A DNA stretch of 64,000 nucleotides from Acidobacteriota bacterium. GTDB lineage: Bacteria; Acidobacteriota; Terriglobia; Acidiferrales; UBA7541. A program made the position numbers and the translations under genes. Numbering within the stretch: the stretch's first letter is position 1; every line of letters starts with the position of its first letter. Below are positions 59,822-64,000 of this stretch, in pieces. A model generated the notes under the pieces. The model did no database searches, had not been told where the DNA came from, and saw only the letters and a program-made list of their open reading frames with translations. The stretch covers positions 1 to 64,000 of the forward strand of contig JABCZF010000024.1 of assembly GCA_013289825.1 (NCBI GenBank), read 5' to 3'.

Positions 59822-60111
59822 GGCCGAATGCCTGAAAGGTGCAGAGCTATGTTACCGTCAGGAGTCTGAGGATTCGGCAATGCCCGCAACTAGAATACAT
59901 TTCAAACAGGTTCCCCTGACGGTTGTTAAGAAAATCATGAAATTGCAAGCCAAACAGAAGGAGAGTGCATCGCTTACGGCCAAGCAACGTTGATCGGGCT
60001 TTCCGAACGCGTGCTACTTTTGCAGGAAATTCCTGAGTTGTTTAGAACTTGGTCACTTCACCCCCACGGAAAGACCGGCCTTGTTAGACTGTTTCCTGGA
60101 GGGCCATTCAC

Positions 60112-60330
60112 ATGATTAAAACCGTACCGCGTTTGGTGCGTGCTGATGACTTCGTAGCAGAGACTTATGAGAAGATGGCTACCAACTTACCGCTATCTCA
60201 AACTGGACTAGCTGGTTATTATCGCAGGACCGCGCAAATGTTTAGGGAATCAACCAGACCGGGCATGATGCGAATATGGGAAGAAGAAAGAGTAGAATTT
60301 GTTGAGTCAGACTCTTCCTCTAAGCGTTGA
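60112..60330 (+). CDS. Small hypothetical protein
   Basis: MIKTVPRLVRADDFVAETYEKMATNLPLSQTGLAGYYRRTAQMFRESTRPGMMRIWEEERVEFVESDSSSKR. Confidence 0.45.
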   Translation: MIKTVPRLVRADDFVAETYEKMATNLPLSQTGLAGYYRRTAQMFRESTRPGMMRIWEEERVEFVESDSSSKR

Positions 60331-60589
60331 GCGCGCCCACGCCGTGTGGTCGTGCGGTGGCAAGCAGGCAAGCGCCGAAACTGTCCACGTAGAGATGCTC
60401 AGTTAACCCGCGTTCCGAACCGCTGAATGAAGGCTGTTATGGCCAATGGGCCACCATTCAAATCACCAGTAAATACGCGCCGATTCTCACTTTTCCCCTT
60501 TTCGGGGCTCTCCCTCAAAAAACCGTTTTGTCAACCGTTTGTCAACTTCACGATTGGCCGGATGGCACTACACTCAGGACGTTAAGACC

Positions 60590-60830
60590 CTTCGGGTGAA
60601 GCCCGCGCTGCCAAGGTGACCTGAGTGATCAAGAGGAATGATCCAGGAGGAGAAGATGGCCCCATGGATGTGAACCAAGGGACTCGGAAGTTTGGCGTGG
60701 AACAGACCTGCCAAAAAATACGAACGAGCGAAACCAACAAAGACGACTACGGCGACCCAAATCGTCATGGCTGCGAAAAAAATAGTCGTCAGCCCGTTTT
60801 GTAGTGAGTTGACTCCGTTGTGAAGGCTTC
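60590..60830 (-). pseudogene. Truncated/frameshifted N-terminal fragment of a multi-TM membrane protein
   Basis: Minus reading NGLTTIFFAAMTIWVAVVVFVGFARSYFLAGLFHAKLPSPLVHIHGAIFSSWI then frame change to LLITQVTLAA. Confidence 0.5.
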
Positions 60831-61199
60831 CGCGATGACGGGCTTGAATCCCTCCGCTCTAAACTCCGCAACATGACCGAAGCAGACTTGGTTCAGTTTG
60901 GAAAAACACTGCGCGATAAGTGGGACAAGTTTTTGAGCGCCGACCAGAAGAAAAATCTAATCGAGTTGAAAGAAGCTCGGGCGGAATGGAGACGGCGGCA
61001 TCCTAAGCGCCGCTGACTTCGGTGTCTTTGGTCGGCTTTTTCCGCAAATCCTCCAGCGCGTAGAGCCGATTCAGTTTCGGCAATGTCTTTTCTTGTAGCC
61101 TTGCCATTCCGCGAAACCCTCCGCGTGTCGCGTTTTCAGATGGCGCTTCGAATCGTGATAAAGTGGTGTAGTTATCAATAATTATGGGGAATGTAAGAA

Positions 61200-61580
61200 A
61201 TGGTTGATACAAAAGAGCGAGTCATTCTTGTTGTTGACGATAATCCAGACCATTGTAAAGGGTTTCGAGTTCTTTTGGAGAGTGGTGGATATTCTGTAGT
61301 CGAATGCAAATCGGGAAAAGAGGCATTGGCGGCGCTCGAAAAGAGGAAGTTCGATTTGATGACGCTCGACTTGAGCATGCCCGACGTGGATGGGTTCGAG
61401 GTATTACGGGCGGTTCGCTCCAAACATCCAAAACTCAAGGTGGTGGTGGTATCGGGCTTCCTCCAAGGGAGCATGAATCGGGTCGCCAAGAGGCTGGGAG
61501 CCGTTGTGACACTGGACAAGGACCTGGCTCCAGATTCGCTTCTGCCCGTTGTTGATGACCTCCTCAAGAATCCAGAGTGA
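61200..61580 (+). CDS. Single-domain response regulator (CheY-like receiver)
   Basis: RVILVVDDNPDHCKGFRVLLESGGYSVVEC; DLMTLDLSMPDVDGFEVLRAVR; LKVVVVSGF; TLDKDL (K). Confidence 0.92.
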   Translation: MVDTKERVILVVDDNPDHCKGFRVLLESGGYSVVECKSGKEALAALEKRKFDLMTLDLSMPDVDGFEVLRAVRSKHPKLKVVVVSGFLQGSMNRVAKRLGAVVTLDKDLAPDSLLPVVDDLLKNPE

Positions 61581-61683
61581 GTCACTATCAGTCTGGCTGG
61601 AGCCCCTGTAACGGGGCGTTTTGACCTGGCCGTACGTCTGGTGCATTATCTCCGGTTGCGATAAATTTCAAACCGGAGGAATC

Positions 61684-61923
61684 ATGAAAATTTTAGCAGC
61701 GATTAAACGCGAACAGAAAAAGCTCGAAAAGCAGTTAGGCAAGTTACAGCACCAATTGAATGGCGTTCGAGCCGCTGCTGAAGCGCTCGGTCATTCCGCG
61801 AGCAAAGAATTGAAAGTCGTTAAGAAGCGCGTGCTGTCCGCTGCGGCCAGGGCCAGGATTGGCAGAGCTACGAAGAAGCGGTGGGCGAAGTTTCGAGCGT
61901 TGAAGAAGAAAGTGGCGGGATGA
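61684..61923 (+). CDS. Small basic Lys/Ala-rich protein (histone-like/AT-hook-like composition)
   Basis: MKILAAIKREQKKLEKQLGKLQHQLNGVRAAAEALGHSASKELKVVKKRVLSAAARARIGRATKKRWAKFRALKKKVAG. Confidence 0.6.
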   Translation: MKILAAIKREQKKLEKQLGKLQHQLNGVRAAAEALGHSASKELKVVKKRVLSAAARARIGRATKKRWAKFRALKKKVAG

Positions 61924-62102
61924 GTCTGGCGTTCCAACTACACCAACATATCATTCCAATCGAACCGCCGACCAGACGCGTCGATGTGACCGCGAATCGC
62001 GCTACCGCATCGTGTAAGTGCTGAGGCGTGTAAGTGCTGAAGAGGATAAATTACTAATTAAGTGCTTGCGGCAAACGGAAGAGAGGGCCACAATGGATAG
62101 GC

Positions 62103-62318
62103 GTGGAAGAGGAGCCCCACATGGCGACAATTCCTCCGCAAGAACACATTTTGCTAGACCTGACCTGCCCCCACTGCCAGAGGATGAATTTGCTCGCGGT
62201 TGTTCCTACTCCAGGCGCGAGTACCTACGTTGAACGTGCAGTCGAGTGCGCCCATTGCAAGAAAACCTGGGAGGCGTCAATTCCTGGGACAGTCGAGGCC
62301 GGGCCGTTTCCCAAGTGA
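62103..62318 (+). CDS. Small zinc-ribbon protein
   Basis: LDLTCPHCQRMNLLAVV...AVECAHCKKTWEASIP (two CxxC). Confidence 0.55.
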   Translation: MEEEPHMATIPPQEHILLDLTCPHCQRMNLLAVVPTPGASTYVERAVECAHCKKTWEASIPGTVEAGPFPK

Positions 62319-62335
62319 TTCTCTATTGAATTCCT

Positions 62336-62557
62336 GTGAAGGACTTCTGCGAAAGACCGGGCGATATAGTCAGTGCCGTACGTTCCCTGCGCCGTGCGGG
62401 GATGCGCGTCGGCCTCCCCTACCAGACTGCCGAGGGTGTCATGTTCTTTCAACTTGACGACTACACGCTCACCGTAGCCCAGATTCTCGAATTGCTCGAT
62501 AAGAACCAACTTGACCGTGACGGCATTCGCGCACTGGTTGAGGCGCTGAAAAAATGA
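62336..62557 (+). CDS. Small hypothetical protein
   Basis: KDFCERPGDIVSAVRSLRRAGMRVGLPYQTAEGVMFFQLDDYTLTVAQILELLDKNQLDRDGIRALVEALKK; ATGA overlap with next ORF. Confidence 0.55.
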   Translation: MKDFCERPGDIVSAVRSLRRAGMRVGLPYQTAEGVMFFQLDDYTLTVAQILELLDKNQLDRDGIRALVEALKK

Positions 62558-62865
62558 AATACCGAAAACACAACAACCCAGCTCCGCAGACCCATCCATC
62601 TGCGTTTTCGGCAGTACCATCGTATCATCGCGTTCTGGTCAAGCATGGCCTGATTGAAAAGACCCTGTCGCTACCCGATGCGTATAAAGTGTTTTTGAAA
62701 GTGGGTGCTGACCCAGAAGTACAGAAACCCCGTCGCAAGGTAGAACACGGCAACAAGATGAAACACGTTCCCGCTTTGTATCTGGCCACGGCGATGGCTC
62801 TGCAAGGTATGACGAAGCAGAAGCTTGAATCTCTGAAATTGCGGATTGAAGAGAAACGGGCATGA
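62554..62865 (+). CDS. Small hypothetical protein
   Basis: 103-aa ORF, translationally coupled on both sides (ATGA overlaps). Confidence 0.5.
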   Translation: MKYRKHNNPAPQTHPSAFSAVPSYHRVLVKHGLIEKTLSLPDAYKVFLKVGADPEVQKPRRKVEHGNKMKHVPALYLATAMALQGMTKQKLESLKLRIEEKRA

Positions 62866-63026
62866 GCGCCCCCTTGCTGATCGGTGAGCGCTTGCGCAAG
62901 CTGCGCAAAGAAAAGAAACTCTCCCAGGGCGACATCGAAAAACGGACGGGCCTGCTTCGCGCTCACATCTCAATCTTGACCGTGGCGGAGCCGTGGTTGA
63001 AGATTACCGAGATTCACAGGAGATAA
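62862..63026 (+). pseudogene. Truncated XRE/Cro-family HTH protein (54 aa)
   Basis: MSAPLLIGERLRKLRKEKKLSQGDIEKRTGLLRAHIS matches an XRE HTH start but then diverges (ILTVAEPWLKITEIHRR*) where the recognition helix region should continue. Confidence 0.55.
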
Positions 63027-63030
63027 GCCA

Positions 63031-63420
63031 ATGCCCGAACAAAATGTCGCGTCTTGTCCTCAAGGGTGCTGTCGGTTTGTCAACGGTCAAGCTGTATCTG
63101 AGGATGAGTACAAGGCGGCTGCTCAGAATTTAGCGGCTGGGATTCAGAGTAGAGAAGCGCAGATTACATGCTTGAAAATCGAAGACAATAAAACCATCGC
63201 AAATGCTGTGGGCTTCTATTTCGGAAAGCCGGTACCCAACGCGGGCGAGCCGTTCTTTCCGCCGTCTTTCGAGATAGGCTCAGTAACGGCACAAAACTAT
63301 TGTGTTTACGATGTTAAGACGAATGCACGAATAGGAAGCGCACAAGTTGAACAGTTTAAGAAGTGGGAAGATACCCGGAAGAAACTAATTGAAAAGAAAA
63401 AGAGTGGCACTGCGAAGTAG
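63031..63420 (+). CDS. Small hypothetical protein
   Basis: MPEQNVASCPQGCCRFVNGQAVSEDEYKAAAQNLAAGIQSREAQ...; directly downstream of the HTH fragment. Confidence 0.5.
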   Translation: MPEQNVASCPQGCCRFVNGQAVSEDEYKAAAQNLAAGIQSREAQITCLKIEDNKTIANAVGFYFGKPVPNAGEPFFPPSFEIGSVTAQNYCVYDVKTNARIGSAQVEQFKKWEDTRKKLIEKKKSGTAK

Positions 63421-63622
63421 GGGAAACAAGCTACTGCGGTTATCGCGCATCTCAACCGCGAATCGGATATTTCGGTCTGGATGCGCAACTATGTCATAAT
63501 TTGACCTTGCTCGGATTTTCCAACATGGGACTGATTCCGCGTTGGCCGTTCTCAATTCCTTCATGAAAGCCGCACCCATTTTTCTGCTTGTTGTTCCACA
63601 TGATGCGACATCAACCGCAGAT

Positions 63623-63805
63623 TCAGTCGTCTTCCGCTAGTTTGTTTTTGAATTGAATGTCTGCTTCCCAACATTCATGCGAGCAATACCTATCGGAGCC
63701 GTCTTCAAGTGTGAGACCGAATACCGGACCATTTTCGACCGGCTCTAAATGCCTAGCTGGTTGCTGGTTACAGAATTCACAAACCCTGTCCGCCATTTCT
63801 TTCAC
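63623..63805 (-). CDS. Small zinc-finger-like protein
   Basis: MKEMADRVCEFCNQQPARHLEPVENGPVFGLTLEDGSDRYCSHECWEADIQ (CxxC...CxxxC). Confidence 0.45.
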   Translation of the reverse strand: MKEMADRVCEFCNQQPARHLEPVENGPVFGLTLEDGSDRYCSHECWEADIQFKNKLAEDD

Positions 63806-64000
63806 ACCTTTCCAAAATGCCTTCGTCTGCTCTGCTACTTCTCAAGCTCGCTGTCCGAAGATGACCTACTTATTTAAATTCTTGCAATGCAAACAGAGTC
63901 GATGCCCGCCTGTGCCCGCTCCCGTTTGTGTTTTGGAATGTCATTTCCGGACGGACACTTGCTATTGTTGTGATGCACCCATTTATTCGGATGCTTTTTG

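Overview
The window looks like high-GC bacterial chromosome, probably Acidobacteriota (inference from gene content; not tested). Positions 1-52.25 kb are ordinary dense chromosome with recognisable families. They include a minus-strand nitrate reductase operon with an unusual NarK-like/cytochrome b fusion, a ClC channel, ispH, an arginase-family enzyme, a very large uncharacterised membrane protein, OmpA/PKD, a GAF-PP2C phosphatase, several ABC transporters, an amidase, and a HlyD-TPR-FtsX-TolC cluster. From about 39.1 to 52.25 kb there is a lipid head-group locus. It holds an HpnJ-type radical SAM protein, three HpnI-like glycosyltransferases, two duplicated pairs of tiny EamA/SMR-like membrane proteins, a TTG-start asparagine synthetase-like amidotransferase, a SqdB-like epimerase and two oxidoreductases. 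No squalene-hopene cyclase, HpnH, HpnG or HpnK is visible in the window. At 52.34 kb the 5' half of a tRNA-Gln(CTG) gene breaks off at the anticodon loop. Beyond it lies an accessory region, apparently extending to the window end, of small hypothetical ORFs, pseudogene fragments, repeats and two tandem tRNA-like 3' remnants. I read this as a genomic island or a series of accreted integrations. The best candidates for something undescribed are the head-group locus, the split-tRNA island boundary, and the paired membrane proteins flanking the tRNA remnants. All calls come from reading sequence and ORF translations; no database search was run.
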